A stretch of 64,000 nt of DNA from Bacillota bacterium (GCA_016280485.1 JAEEGU010000051.1:82166-146165); one strand, 5' to 3'. Counted from the first letter of the stretch, positions 9,243 through 18,737 are shown. Notes: a model not told the origin generated them from the sequence alone. Numbers and translations: made by a program.

Positions 9243-9935
9243 CTATTCCGGGTTCACAAGGCCGGGCGTCAACTCGTCCTCAAAAACGTGGACCCTGCAG
9301 CCATCGTCGAAGACGACCTCATACATGTTTCCGACATCTGGGATATCGACTTCTTCGGCGGTCAGCATCCGCTCGATGCAGCACTTTTGTCCTGAGCGAG
9401 CGTTGAGTTCGCTGTCGGCGCCGCGGGAGTCATACGTTTTCTTCGCCAGCGCAGGATACGCAATGTATCCATCCTTGGTCAATACGAAGTGGTCGCTCTG
9501 CTTCATCAGAAATTCCTGCTGCAAACGAGTGACCTCGTCCTGGATCTCCTGGAGCTTAATGAACACTTCCTCCTGGGTTTCGGACTGGAGATCATATACG
9601 TAAATCTTCATGTACGCACTCGCCATATCTGTGAGCCGACGGACTTCTTCCAGATTCCAGGGAACGGATCCTGCGGGATACGGGTTCTCCGGAAGAATAT
9701 AGGCGCACTGGTAGAAGTCGTCTGTGGATACGGCATAGGAAAAGGAATGCTGATCGACTTCCGCCTCAAACGGAAGATCGTCATGCGGCCACTCCCCTTC
9801 TTCCAGCGTGTAGCCCGTCTCGTCGAGCATCCTATTGAGCTGCTCCTTCAGATGCTTCTCTACTTCTTCTTTAGTCATCGGCTCGGAGTCTTTGCAGCTC
9901 CAGGTTCCGATGCAGCGAACAAAAAACTTGTCCAT
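9243..9935 (-). CDS. Hypothetical protein (230 aa)
   Basis: Ribosome site AAAGGAGA lies before ATG 9935. The product is soluble with no signal peptide: an acidic N-terminal half (EEVEKHLKEQLNRM helix), a central helix-rich segment (EEVFIKLQEIQDEVTRLQQEF, possible short coiled coil near residues 125-150), and a C-terminal beta-like segment (YEVVFDDGCRVHVFEDEL). No family recognised. It lies 8 bases before the small Cys-rich gene and 13 bases after the 126-residue gene, clearly in one operon. Confidence 0.7.
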   Translation of the reverse strand: MDKFFVRCIGTWSCKDSEPMTKEEVEKHLKEQLNRMLDETGYTLEEGEWPHDDLPFEAEVDQHSFSYAVSTDDFYQCAYILPENPYPAGSVPWNLEEVRRLTDMASAYMKIYVYDLQSETQEEVFIKLQEIQDEVTRLQQEFLMKQSDHFVLTKDGYIAYPALAKKTYDSRGADSELNARSGQKCCIERMLTAEEVDIPDVGNMYEVVFDDGCRVHVFEDELTPGLVNPE

Positions 9936-9948
9936 CTTCTATCTCCTT

Positions 9949-10329
9949 TCAATTCTTGCTTGAATTACAGGGTCCGCAATTTCCGCAGTTGGATGATTTT
10001 GGCATCTCGCCAATGCGCATGAAATCTTGTGCTCGCTGCAGTCCGATGAAAAAATGAAATTGGTCATCGGGGAGCTGCGAGTAGATCTCGTAATACTCCT
10101 GTTTCAACAGTTCAAGGTTGTTCGGAGCATCATCCGAGACGCAGAAGCAGTGTCTCACCATTCCATGCGCAGTCGTTACGCAAACGGTTCTTGTGTCTAC
10201 CATATCATAGAAACGTCTTTTGAGGCATTCAAGCTCTTCAGGATCGGAAGTTGTTTTCATCCGCTCCCGCAACCTTGACGCCTCTTCTGACATTCTGGGC
10301 TTGTAATCCCAGTTCTGCATCATTTTCAT
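9949..10329 (-). CDS. Hypothetical protein with Cys-rich tail (126 aa)
   Basis: ATG at 10329 with GGAG nine bases upstream. The N-terminal half is helical and charged (EEASRLRERMKTT, EELECLKRRFYDM). The C-terminus ends NCGNCGPCNSSKN, three closely spaced Cys that could bind metal. No signal peptide or membrane segment. Operon member between two other unknown genes. Function not recognised. Confidence 0.65.
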   Translation of the reverse strand: MKMMQNWDYKPRMSEEASRLRERMKTTSDPEELECLKRRFYDMVDTRTVCVTTAHGMVRHCFCVSDDAPNNLELLKQEYYEIYSQLPDDQFHFFIGLQRAQDFMRIGEMPKSSNCGNCGPCNSSKN

Positions 10330-10343
10330 AGAATATTACTCCA

Positions 10344-10661
10344 TTACCAGAGCTGAACATCCGCACTGACCTCTCGTTGAATCAGATGCGGCCAACTTCT
10401 CCTGGTATGCTTCCGACACATTTCGTCGATCTCTTTTTCGGAGCCTCCGGAAATAAAATAGCTTTCGCCACTTACGACGATTCCTTCTTCAGTCCGCATA
10501 TAGCGAATTTCACGTTTACCGTCGCTGTTCTCAATGGGTTCAATCACCATCTTAAATAGGCCGTACGGATTATCCGGATCAGCAAAGGAGTCATCGTAAT
10601 CCAGATCGGAAACGTAATTACCGGATTTCCGAATAGCATGTACAATCATTTTTCCTGTCAT
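10344..10661 (-). CDS. Hypothetical protein (105 aa)
   Basis: ATG at 10661 with AAGGAGA nine bases before. A small acidic protein, probably alpha/beta, with ESYFISGGSEKEIDEMC near the middle. No recognised motif. It is 53 bases downstream of the next operon gene; that gap holds a GC-rich hairpin (GCGCCGTCGG/CCGGCGGCGC) without a T-run, which may stabilise or process the mRNA rather than end it. Confidence 0.6.
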   Translation of the reverse strand: MTGKMIVHAIRKSGNYVSDLDYDDSFADPDNPYGLFKMVIEPIENSDGKREIRYMRTEEGIVVSGESYFISGGSEKEIDEMCRKHTRRSWPHLIQREVSADVQLW

Positions 10662-10714
10662 AAGAACTCTCCTTTTTGGTCTTGCGCCGCCGGGAAACCG
10701 ACGGCGCTTTGTAA

Positions 10715-11026
10715 TTAACCCGCGGTAACGTAATAGGGGTCGATTCCCCTTTCCTCCGTTTCTCCTCGGAAGCAGTTGCCACAGTACTCCCAGACGCCGT
10801 TAATCCAGTCGCCTTCAATGCATCGGAAGGTCGCATAAGTTGGCCGGAGCCATCCCGTATCTGGATCTTGCCTGTGGGAATAAGGCTCTCCAACCTGCGC
10901 ACAACCGAGGCGCATCGTTGCCGGCGGCATAATATTCATGGCGTCCATGACTACGTCAGCAGTTACGAGATCTCCAACTTTTGCCGATTTGTATCGGAAG
11001 TTTTCAGGTGTTTTGATTTCCTGCAT
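10715..11026 (-). CDS. Hypothetical protein (103 aa)
   Basis: ATG at 11026 with AAGGAG 6 bases before. The sequence contains a KVGDLVTADVVMDAMN segment and late Cys/Trp residues (FRCIEGDW...WEYCGNCF), a possible CxxC site. No membrane segment. It follows the methyltransferase gene by 50 bases; the gap contains a GGGGCG-TTTT-CGCCCC hairpin (11049-11068) lacking a T-run on the coding strand. Function unknown. Confidence 0.6.
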   Translation of the reverse strand: MQEIKTPENFRYKSAKVGDLVTADVVMDAMNIMPPATMRLGCAQVGEPYSHRQDPDTGWLRPTYATFRCIEGDWINGVWEYCGNCFRGETEERGIDPYYVTAG

Positions 11027-11076
11027 TTTCTACTCCTTATTTAAGTTTCCGGGGCGAAAACGCCCCGGATTTTTGC

Positions 11077-13209
11077 TTACTGACCATCGCCGAGAAGCGG
11101 GATGCTGCTGGAATCAATAGTTGTCAGGTAATAGTCGGGATTCTGACAGACCTTCTCATACTCAGCACGCCGCTCTGAAGGATCCGAAATGTCGCTGTAG
11201 AAGCTGTCAATAACGGCCTTCCCCTCTTCGTCCATGTCATCGTATCGGACAGAGCCAAAAAAGGGCGGGAGCCAATTCTGGCCGTTCTTCTGATGTGTTG
11301 CAGCGAAGATGTTCAGACGGTCGATGATGTGCTTGGCGCTTTCGTGGAAGCAGATATGGGCGGTTCCCTTCTTGTAGAAGGTCGCATCAAAATACTTGGT
11401 ATGTACTTTTCTGCGCCCATTTCCGACGTTGGCGGCCCGGATCTCCATCATCAGATCCATAGACATGCCGGTTTCACCACGGTCCAGGAAGTCCATGACT
11501 TTAATCAAGTCGGACAAATACCGCGACACGTTGGTTTCGTCCAGCTTATCCGTCTTGTTCCAGGAATAAGAGCCAAAGGCGCTATAGAAAGGCAGAATCA
11601 CCTTCATGTTGACCTTATAGGCTTTGTTGGTTTTCCAGCCGTTATAATAATGGACGTTCTCACATCCATCATAAATGGCGTGGGAGGTCATTTCCAGGAA
11701 CAGACGCATAATCTCGTCTTCGATCCCCTGGCAAAGCTGGGACTGGATATCCAGAAGCAGCATACGGATGTTATACTCCGTGAAATCACGGTCCCGCATC
11801 TCGTGGATTTTGGAATCGTATTCTCGAAGGATATTATCCGTCATCTTGCCGATCGTAGGCTCCAGTTGCGGGTCGTGCAGCAGCTTATGCCAGAAATGTT
11901 CCCGCAGGCTCTCCAGCGCATCATTGATCGTTTCTGTATTGACTTTGGTAGTACCTTTGCTGTTTTTTCCCACAGAAACGGTAATGATTGCGGAATCGTA
12001 ACCGTTCGGGCTCGGTTCGAGGTAAGGCAAAAGGCCCTGGTACTCCTTCAGAATCCGAAAGATCACGTCCGCCTCGAAGTTGTAGCGTTGGATCAGCTCA
12101 CGGACGAAATCCCCCTTTTCCATCAGAGCAGTAGGAGAATACTCTCCGGTGTACTTCGGGGCTTTCTTCAGAAAGTCCACGATCCGGGATTTTGCCGGCG
12201 GTTCGGGAACTGTCAGCCAGATGATGACCGTTTCCACGTCGGATGTCCTTTCAGCATGACGGAACCCGTTCTTCACATACTCATACTGAGCGCCGTACTG
12301 GTCGAGCTTTTGAAGAAGCTCTTTCCTGCGTCTCGTGTACGGGATGCGAATCGTGTCCGCGTTCAGCAGGCAGCAGATCTGTCCGCCGTTCTGTTCCTGA
12401 AGCTCGATGGCTTTGAGCAGATGGGCGTCCCCGTCGGAAAAGGGCGGATTCATGATAATGGCGTCATACTTTTTGTAAGTATGGAACGTCAAAAAATCGT
12501 CCGCCACCACACGGTAGCCAAGTCCCTTCAGAAGCGCCTGCAGGTTCGGATCGAGCTCGATGCAGTCGATCTTTTTGTAGATACCGTCGCTGTCGTACTG
12601 GTTGTACAGGACGGACTTCCACGTATGTGAGCATTCCGACAGTGCTGCGACGATGTCTCCTTTTCCCGCCGAAGGCTCCAGAATTGTGTTTACGTGCCGC
12701 CAGTTGATCTTGCCGATCATTCTGCCGGCCAGGGCTTTTGGCGTAGGGAAAAAGTCATCAGATGCACCAAACGGGAGTGCTTGAACAGGGATGCGTTTCG
12801 AGCCGGTATTCCTTCTCGGACGGTTTTGCTCCGCCTCATTCTCCTGTTCTTTTCTGAAAAATTCCTCGCACTCGCGTTTTGCAGTCAGGATATCGCTGCA
12901 AAAACGCACCGCATATTCCGGCTTGGAAAAACCGAAGCTGCCTTTGTGCTGCAGCGCCCATTCGCCCTCGCCCATCTTATTATAGGACTGGGTCTGAACT
13001 TTTTCCGGATCGATGTGAATGATTCGGCCCAACAGTACGTCGCCGTCAAAGACGTGGATTTCCCGTTCCTTCGCCTTAGTTCCCGAAAATTGGATCTGGG
13101 TTTCTATGGTTTCTTTTCCGTAACTGCGATATTTTTCGCCTTGCCGGAAGCGTTTGCATTTCGGCACGTATATGGAATTTCGCGCCTCTTCAAATCGTAG
13201 TGTACACAT
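11077..13209 (-). CDS. DUF4942 / N6-adenine DNA methyltransferase-like protein (710 aa)
   Basis: The middle region carries a class I methyltransferase fold: a SAM-binding motif LEPSAGKGDIVAAL (about residues 178-191) and the catalytic MNPPF (about 250-256), the signature of N6-adenine or N5-glutamine methylases. The C-terminal part (from about 360; RYNFEADVIFRILKEY) matches my knowledge of DUF4942, often joined to such methylases in clostridial and Bacteroides mobile elements. The N-terminal 130 residues (YVP..KRF, FSGTKAKEREIHVFDG) form a separate domain. It heads the minus-strand operon, downstream of a consensus promoter. Likely role: methylating the element's own DNA against restriction (inferred). 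The ATG at 13209 has only a distant AAAGGA. Confidence 0.8.
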   Translation of the reverse strand: MCTLRFEEARNSIYVPKCKRFRQGEKYRSYGKETIETQIQFSGTKAKEREIHVFDGDVLLGRIIHIDPEKVQTQSYNKMGEGEWALQHKGSFGFSKPEYAVRFCSDILTAKRECEEFFRKEQENEAEQNRPRRNTGSKRIPVQALPFGASDDFFPTPKALAGRMIGKINWRHVNTILEPSAGKGDIVAALSECSHTWKSVLYNQYDSDGIYKKIDCIELDPNLQALLKGLGYRVVADDFLTFHTYKKYDAIIMNPPFSDGDAHLLKAIELQEQNGGQICCLLNADTIRIPYTRRRKELLQKLDQYGAQYEYVKNGFRHAERTSDVETVIIWLTVPEPPAKSRIVDFLKKAPKYTGEYSPTALMEKGDFVRELIQRYNFEADVIFRILKEYQGLLPYLEPSPNGYDSAIITVSVGKNSKGTTKVNTETINDALESLREHFWHKLLHDPQLEPTIGKMTDNILREYDSKIHEMRDRDFTEYNIRMLLLDIQSQLCQGIEDEIMRLFLEMTSHAIYDGCENVHYYNGWKTNKAYKVNMKVILPFYSAFGSYSWNKTDKLDETNVSRYLSDLIKVMDFLDRGETGMSMDLMMEIRAANVGNGRRKVHTKYFDATFYKKGTAHICFHESAKHIIDRLNIFAATHQKNGQNWLPPFFGSVRYDDMDEEGKAVIDSFYSDISDPSERRAEYEKVCQNPDYYLTTIDSSSIPLLGDGQ

Positions 13210-13399
13210 TGTTTCTTTTGGTTGTCCTTTCTGCCTACGTGTCCATGTAGGCCGCTCTTGTGTCCTATCTTCGTGCTATATATGTAAAAAGAGACCTTCC
13301 CTACTTTTGTAGAAAAGATCTCCTGATTACAAAAAATACTTCATTGAAGACGCCAAGACGCCGTCTCGGGCCTAAGTAATCTCCATAAAGTACAGGTAC

Positions 13400-13428
13400 A
13401 GTATATACTATTCGTCACTATAAGTCAA
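13400..13428 (-). promoter_or_regulatory. Promoter for the methyltransferase operon
   Basis: Minus strand TTGACT (13423-13428), 17-base spacer, TATACT (13400-13405), nearly 200 bases before the start at 13209. The 13210-13595 gap otherwise holds this and the divergent recG-side promoter. Confidence 0.75.
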
Positions 13429-13536
13429 CATCAATTTGTGAAGAAAATAGCGGTTATTGGAAGGGAGAAATTTCGATAAAACGTCCGGGTCGTTTTGGTT
13501 AATTCGTCTCATTATGACAAAAGATTTCTGTGAAAG

Positions 13537-13565
13537 TTGACAGATAATATTTCTTATTATATAAT
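13537..13565 (+). promoter_or_regulatory. Consensus promoter for the RecG-like gene
   Basis: TTGACA (13537-13542), 17-base spacer, TATAAT (13560-13565), a perfect sigma-A promoter preceded by AAAG, 30 bases before the ATG at 13596. Confidence 0.9.
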
Positions 13566-13595
13566 ATTTCCAGATAGAAGATTGGTGGTGATTAC

Positions 13596-15608
13596 ATGGA
13601 AATCAGCGCTCTCTGCCTGCCTGAGAAGAAATTGAATCAGCTCCGAAGCAAGGGAATTGATTCCGTGGAATCCCTGCTTTGGCGCTTTCCAAATAAATAC
13701 ATGGACTTCACCCGCATTACAAGGCTGGTTCGCTCTAATGAAAACGTCCAGCTTCAGGGTGCTTTTTGTTGTACGGTTCAACGCCTCGAACAGTCTCCAA
13801 GGAACGCGAAAATTCCCTACGTTCTGATGAAGGCCCAGGACTCTGAAACCGGCGTCAATGTAAGCGTCTTCTGGTTCAGGCAATATCTCAAGTACGGCAC
13901 TTTCCATGACGTAAACGCCGGGGATAAGTATTTGATCTGCGGGACAGCGCAGTATTCTACCGAGTATAATTCGTACACTATTTCGAGCCCCTCGGTGTTT
14001 TCTCCTTTCAGCCCGGATAAACTCCGGCTGTATCCCTTTTATCGTAAGATCCCGCAGATGGCGGATGATTATTACAGATCTGCCGTGGCAAAAGCACTTG
14101 CGTTTAAGGCTGTCTGCAAAGAGCCCTATCCCACGCAGATTTCAGCCGGCCACGGATACCCGACTCTGGATTCCGCAATCCGAACCCTGCATAACCCTGG
14201 TTCATGTGAAGAACTGAAAGCGGCGCAGGAGAGAATTGTGTTTGATATTCTCTTCAAGTTCAGCCTTCAGCTTCAGAACGCGCAGTCCCGGCTTTCCAAA
14301 GGCAGCCAGTATAATCTTCGCTCGATGAAGATGATTCGGGATATTGAAGCGGCGCTTCCCTACTCCTTGACTGAGGGCCAGAGAAACGTGCTTTCTTCCA
14401 TGTTTGCCTCTATGCGGGACGGTCGAAGAATTCATGCTCTGGTGCAGGGTGACGTAGGCTCCGGCAAGACTGTTGTTGCCATGCTGTTCATGGCTGCGTT
14501 GGTTGACAGCGGCTTCCAGTGCGCTTTGATGGCGCCTTCCCGGGTTCTCGCCCAGCAGCATTACCAGGATATACGAAAAACCTTTGAGCCCTATGGCGTA
14601 AAGGTCGCTCTTTGCCTTGGTGCGTCCGGATTGAAGAAGGCGGATCTGAAAGCGATCGCAAACGGTGAAATCCAGATTGTAGTCGGCTCTCACGCAATCC
14701 TGTCTCCGAAGGTGCAGTTCAAGGAGCTCGCAGGTATCGTCGTAGACGAGGAGCACAAGTTTGGCGTCGCTCAGAGAAACGCTCTCGTAGAAAAAGCGTC
14801 TGCCGGTGTCCACAGTGTTACGATGTCTGCCACGCCGATTCCACGATCTCTGGCGCAGGTTGTCTACGGTGACGATGTGCAGCTCTGCACGATCAAGTCT
14901 ATGCCGAAGGGCCGCGTGCCGGTGAAGACCGCTTGCACACACCGGGTCGACAAGGCTCTGGAGGCAGTTGAACGGCAGCTTCGTCTTGGCCACCAGGCTT
15001 TTGCCGTCTGCCCGGCAATTGCGCCGAATGAAAAGACGGAACGGGCGTCTGTAACCGAGCTTGCGGAGCAGTACAAAGCTTATCTTGAACCGCGAGGTTT
15101 CAAGGTCGCAACCTTGACCGGCAAGGACAGCAAGGCTGCTATGGAAGAAACAATCCGGGCCTTCGCCGCGGGAGAAACACACGTTCTTCTTTCTACGACT
15201 GTTATCGAAGTCGGCGTAAACATCCCAAATGCTACGTTGATCGTCATTCATGACGCAGACTGTTTCGGCCTGTCCTCCCTGCATCAGCTCCGGGGCCGTG
15301 TCGGACGGTCAAGCTTCCCCTCGTATTGTGCGCTTGTTTCCGATCAGAAAGATAACGAGCGTCTGAAGACGATGGTGGAGACCAACAGTGGTTTTGAGAT
15401 TGCCAAGAAAGACCTTGAGATGCGGGGCGCCGGTGACTGGCTCGGCGCGGATCAGACCGGAAATACCGAGCCCGTGCAATTCATGCTTGCCTATCCGGAG
15501 ATCTACCAGATGGCCCGGGAGGATGCCTCCGCAGCCCTCCGCGCAGGCGTCAACTGGCCTATCGTCCAGGACGCTTTTAAAGATGCTGACGACAATTATA
15601 CTTTCTGA
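13596..15608 (+). CDS. recG: RecG-like ATP-dependent DNA helicase (670 aa)
   Basis: Close to the usual RecG length. N-terminal wedge/OB region (FPNKYMDFTRITRL; oligonucleotide-binding strands to about residue 160), Walker A GDVGSGKT (285-292), DEEH box (near 384), SATPIPRSLAQVVYG (motif III), and the helicase C-terminal half with STTVIEVGVNIPNA, QLRGRVGRS and the TRG-like tail GFEIAKKDLEMRGAGDWLG. RecG remodels stalled replication forks and Holliday junctions. An element-borne copy is likely a paralogue of the host gene, perhaps supporting plasmid replication or recombination (inferred). It has its own consensus promoter and a GGTGGTGATTAC leader. Confidence 0.9.
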   Translation: MEISALCLPEKKLNQLRSKGIDSVESLLWRFPNKYMDFTRITRLVRSNENVQLQGAFCCTVQRLEQSPRNAKIPYVLMKAQDSETGVNVSVFWFRQYLKYGTFHDVNAGDKYLICGTAQYSTEYNSYTISSPSVFSPFSPDKLRLYPFYRKIPQMADDYYRSAVAKALAFKAVCKEPYPTQISAGHGYPTLDSAIRTLHNPGSCEELKAAQERIVFDILFKFSLQLQNAQSRLSKGSQYNLRSMKMIRDIEAALPYSLTEGQRNVLSSMFASMRDGRRIHALVQGDVGSGKTVVAMLFMAALVDSGFQCALMAPSRVLAQQHYQDIRKTFEPYGVKVALCLGASGLKKADLKAIANGEIQIVVGSHAILSPKVQFKELAGIVVDEEHKFGVAQRNALVEKASAGVHSVTMSATPIPRSLAQVVYGDDVQLCTIKSMPKGRVPVKTACTHRVDKALEAVERQLRLGHQAFAVCPAIAPNEKTERASVTELAEQYKAYLEPRGFKVATLTGKDSKAAMEETIRAFAAGETHVLLSTTVIEVGVNIPNATLIVIHDADCFGLSSLHQLRGRVGRSSFPSYCALVSDQKDNERLKTMVETNSGFEIAKKDLEMRGAGDWLGADQTGNTEPVQFMLAYPEIYQMAREDASAALRAGVNWPIVQDAFKDADDNYTF

Positions 15609-15620
15609 GAGGAGTATTTC

Positions 15621-15800
15621 ATGCCAAGAACAAAACAGTCGCTTCCAGCCGAACCGAAAGACCCCAAAAGCGTGAAGCACGGTTGCGCCTCCTGTACGCA
15701 TAAGGAGGATCCCGTTTCCAACTTTCCGTGTAAAGATTGCGGCGCCCCAAAGGGCCTCTGGCTGTACTGGGAGGACGCCGGCAGTAAAGGGAGGTTTTGA
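15621..15800 (+). CDS. Very small Cys-rich protein (59 aa)
   Basis: ATG at 15621 with GAGAGGAG upstream, 12 bases after the RecG stop. It has two CxxC pairs (GCASC and PCKDC, about 15 residues apart) followed by GLWLYWED, so a single zinc-ribbon is plausible. No named family recognised. It is likely co-transcribed with recG and with the next small Cys-rich gene. Confidence 0.6.
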   Translation: MPRTKQSLPAEPKDPKSVKHGCASCTHKEDPVSNFPCKDCGAPKGLWLYWEDAGSKGRF

Positions 15801-15803
15801 CTG

Positions 15804-15980
15804 ATGCAGCAGGCGTGTGTAAGGCCCCGTGTCAACCTGGTTTTTTGCGATCATCTGCGTTGTCCGCACCGGAACTGCGAACACCATTGCTCCCGCATTA
15901 AGGACCTTTTTGCGTCACACAATTTCGATCATTTCCCCGGAACCCCAAAATGCCCAAGACATATTGCTGCATCGGAATAA
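15804..15980 (+). CDS. Very small Cys/His-rich protein (58 aa)
   Basis: ATG at 15804, three bases after the previous stop; the ribosome site GGGAGG lies inside the end of that gene. The pattern CDHLRCPHRNCEHHC (about 15-29), with a later CPRH, gives closely spaced Cys and His suited to metal binding. It shares the CPH element with the small proteins at 9058-9234 and 58067-58246. Function unknown. Confidence 0.55.
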   Translation: MQQACVRPRVNLVFCDHLRCPHRNCEHHCSRIKDLFASHNFDHFPGTPKCPRHIAASE

Positions 15981-16058
15981 TCTGAGCATAGCGGCGAGAG
16001 TTCTCTATTGCCATGTTCCAAAGCTTAAAAAATATAGATTTTCAAGAAGGATTACCTA

Positions 16059-16481
16059 ATGAGATTATATGGCATTTATCCAGATGGACGAGGCATTTAC
16101 CTTGATCCCTTTTTCATAACCGTCTTTGCGACAAACAATGGTTACGGCTTACTATTATCATCCGATATGTGTGATGCTTGTTTTCCAAAGGCGTTTTCTT
16201 CGCTGCAGGAAGCTAACGATTACCTTTGCATGAGCGTCAAGGAAGGCTTTATTGATGCATCTCAGCTCGGCAGCGTGATTACAATGCAGTCCCTTGCGGG
16301 ACTTAGAAGTTTTGTAACCGAAGAAGAATTTTCGCGTGTAATTCGTTCCCTTCAAATGAAATCAGAGGATTATAACGGCGATGAAAGCGTTCGATCCGGG
16401 TCAGACTTAAAGCATTCAAATCTGAAGCAACGTCCAATCCAACTCATTCGAAACGCAAGCGAAAAAGATGATCGGGAATAA
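16059..16481 (+). CDS. Hypothetical protein (140 aa)
   Basis: ATG at 16059 with AAGGA upstream. It begins MRLYGIYPDGRGIYLDPFF; a CDACF pair sits near residue 40. The rest is helical and ends in a charged tail (RNASEKDDRE). No membrane segment or known motif. It ends just before a strong terminator, closing the unit that starts at the recG promoter. Confidence 0.6.
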   Translation: MRLYGIYPDGRGIYLDPFFITVFATNNGYGLLLSSDMCDACFPKAFSSLQEANDYLCMSVKEGFIDASQLGSVITMQSLAGLRSFVTEEEFSRVIRSLQMKSEDYNGDESVRSGSDLKHSNLKQRPIQLIRNASEKDDRE

Positions 16482-16486
16482 GCTTT

Positions 16487-16522
16487 CAGCCGCACGCAGA
16501 AGTGTGCGGCTGTTTGCTTCTT
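16487..16522 (+). terminator. Rho-independent terminator
   Basis: Stem CAGCCGCAC/GTGCGGCTG followed by TTTGCTTCTT, 6 bases after the previous stop codon. Confidence 0.8.
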
Positions 16523-16579
16523 CGTCTATTGTCCCCTGCTGATTAAACACGGAAAACTTCTCTTTTTCTCCGCTCAAAG

Positions 16580-16608
16580 TTGACATTTTTAAGGCGTTAT
16601 TATATAAT
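16580..16608 (+). promoter_or_regulatory. Consensus sigma-A promoter
   Basis: TTGACA (16580-16585), 17-base spacer, TATAAT (16603-16608), preceded by AAAG. The start of the 658-residue gene is 108 bases downstream. Confidence 0.9.
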
Positions 16609-16715
16609 CATCTTGTAGATAAGGATTTATTGTTTTATTTTTTTATTGTTTTGTTGTGTTTTGGGCGACAACCCGAAGAGCTGTTCAGAGTGCGCCAAAA
16701 GAAACGGAGAAAACC

Positions 16716-18692
16716 ATGACTACGACTGAAATTTTGAAGCGCTGGCTCACATATTCTGGATATGATCCAGAGCAGAGCAGTTTCAATCTGCTTAGCTCCA
16801 GCTATCTCTATCATAAAGCCGGCAAAGTCATGACCAAAGTGATGGAATATGATCCCTCCGGCGTCGTTGCTCTGATTTACGCCAAGGATGTGTTTCTGCA
16901 GGTGCTCAAGGACTCCAAGGTTGGGTTATACGATCTGTTCTCTGAGCCCGGTGGACTGGACGAGCACAAGGCGATGTGGGATATCTTTATGTCGGACGAC
17001 GTTGTTTCCATTGAGCAGCATTTCATGGACAAAATCAACGCTGTCGTCGAACGGGTTGTGATGGTCAAACAGATCGGTGAAAGGGATCTTGATTTGGAGC
17101 GCAAAGCACTGTTTGAAAGTGTCTCTTCCGTTGCAGAACAGCTTACCGTGTGCAAGACGGAGCTTTTCATGCGCGGCGGCCCTATTCTGCCGATCACGAA
17201 TTTCTCAACGAAAATCCACGTATTCGAGCGTGTTGCGGATTGTCTCCTTGCGATCGAAGCTGCACCCGACGGCATGTATCTTTGCTATATCAACTGCTAT
17301 GGCACCTCTGACGGTTATTTTGGGTTCTTTGTAAAGAGCAATGGTTCAGTCCTTTCCGTCTCTGAACGAGTAGATGAAGCCTATCCTGGGCAGCACAAGC
17401 ATAGCCGCAACGGGCGATGGACGGAAGCAAAAAAATACTCTCTGTTTCCTTACGCTTTCATCTTTTCTTTTTCCGAACACGATTACCTTGGCTATGCTTC
17501 AAAACACACCATTGATGATTCCAAGCTGGAGTTCCGGCAGTTGGAGCCGAACGCTTATATGCCGCTGATCCTGGCCATGGTGATGCTTTCCCATAAGCTG
17601 TCCCAGACAGATATCACCAGCATGAAGCTGTCGCTGGTAGATTCTATGTTTCAGCGCAACCTGGATGCTCCCCTGCCCGGAACAACAGGCCTGGTCATTC
17701 CTTCCAACAGCGCATTGGCGATCCAGAGCAGAACATATGAACCCTCCATAACAACCGCCGATGTTCTTGGTCGGGATCTTCCCCGAAAGCTGTCCGATAA
17801 TTCTCGCCCCTGGAGAGAGCAGGGTTCGTTCCCCGACAAGGAAAATTTCTTTGTTGAGATGTACGGAGACGGTTTTGAACTTGACTCAACAAAGCTGCTC
17901 GTTTCCAATCCGGAACTGAAAGCACTTCCAGCCGATAAATTGTCTGAAATTTCTGAGACTCCAGACGTAGAATTCGTTGGAACTGCGGATCGCATGGAAC
18001 TAATTGCCTATATGCAGGCAAGAAGGCAGCTTGCGGAATATGTCCGCAAGCGTATGTTTGAAGACTATAAAGCGTTTGGCGGCGCCGCAAAAGTTGATGA
18101 ATGGTTCGTCTCTGCTATTCTTGCGCGGAAAGAGTTTCTTTTCCAGCTATGCGTAAGGAAATACCTCAGTGAACAGGAAAACGCAGATCCGGCTATGGAT
18201 ACGACTGGGCTGGCTCTTGTGAACTATCATCCGGATGCGAAGAACGGATATGTTTCCGGCACATGGGGCGATCCTTTCCCATTCAACGAGCATCCCCGTG
18301 ATGACCGTAGCCGCGAAATTGAAGGACGCAAGTTATGCGCGATTACCGGGGCGAACGCCTCTGTTGCTTTCTACTTTAATCCAGAAACCTGGGAGGATAT
18401 CGAGTATCTTCTTGGCCCGGTTCCGAGGGTGCTTAAAGGCTGGCTCAAGCGTGGCCATGACGACTATGGAAACTGCCTGTTGAACGTGACTGATGCCTGC
18501 GCTGGTATCGGTAATCTGTTTGAGAAAGAAGAACACCGCACGAACCGACGTTTTCGTGGCTGCAGTTGGTTCACCGATGAAGACGAAACTATGGACGAAA
18601 GCGAGCTGATCCGCGATCACCCAAGAACGGAATTTTCTTTTGGCATCGCGTTTAGCAAGCGTGGATTGTCGAAGCTGTTGAAAATGAATTGA
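16716..18692 (+). CDS. Large hypothetical protein (658 aa)
   Basis: The ATG at 16716 is preferred (ACGGAGAAAACC upstream); a GTG at 16656 would add 20 residues without a ribosome site. No signal peptide. The protein looks soluble and mixed alpha/beta, with segments such as GMYLCYINCYGTSDGYFGFF near residue 185 and DEWFVSAILARKEFLFQLC near 455. The C-terminal third contains RGCSWFTDEDETMDESEL. I recognise no domain. Large soluble unknown proteins of this kind occur in clostridial plasmids and phages. It heads a run of small plus-strand genes from the promoter at 16580. Confidence 0.7.
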   Translation: MTTTEILKRWLTYSGYDPEQSSFNLLSSSYLYHKAGKVMTKVMEYDPSGVVALIYAKDVFLQVLKDSKVGLYDLFSEPGGLDEHKAMWDIFMSDDVVSIEQHFMDKINAVVERVVMVKQIGERDLDLERKALFESVSSVAEQLTVCKTELFMRGGPILPITNFSTKIHVFERVADCLLAIEAAPDGMYLCYINCYGTSDGYFGFFVKSNGSVLSVSERVDEAYPGQHKHSRNGRWTEAKKYSLFPYAFIFSFSEHDYLGYASKHTIDDSKLEFRQLEPNAYMPLILAMVMLSHKLSQTDITSMKLSLVDSMFQRNLDAPLPGTTGLVIPSNSALAIQSRTYEPSITTADVLGRDLPRKLSDNSRPWREQGSFPDKENFFVEMYGDGFELDSTKLLVSNPELKALPADKLSEISETPDVEFVGTADRMELIAYMQARRQLAEYVRKRMFEDYKAFGGAAKVDEWFVSAILARKEFLFQLCVRKYLSEQENADPAMDTTGLALVNYHPDAKNGYVSGTWGDPFPFNEHPRDDRSREIEGRKLCAITGANASVAFYFNPETWEDIEYLLGPVPRVLKGWLKRGHDDYGNCLLNVTDACAGIGNLFEKEEHRTNRRFRGCSWFTDEDETMDESELIRDHPRTEFSFGIAFSKRGLSKLLKMN

Positions 18693-18737
18693 GGTAAATC
18701 AAATGGAAGAACGAATGCACAACAACGGCATAGTGAA

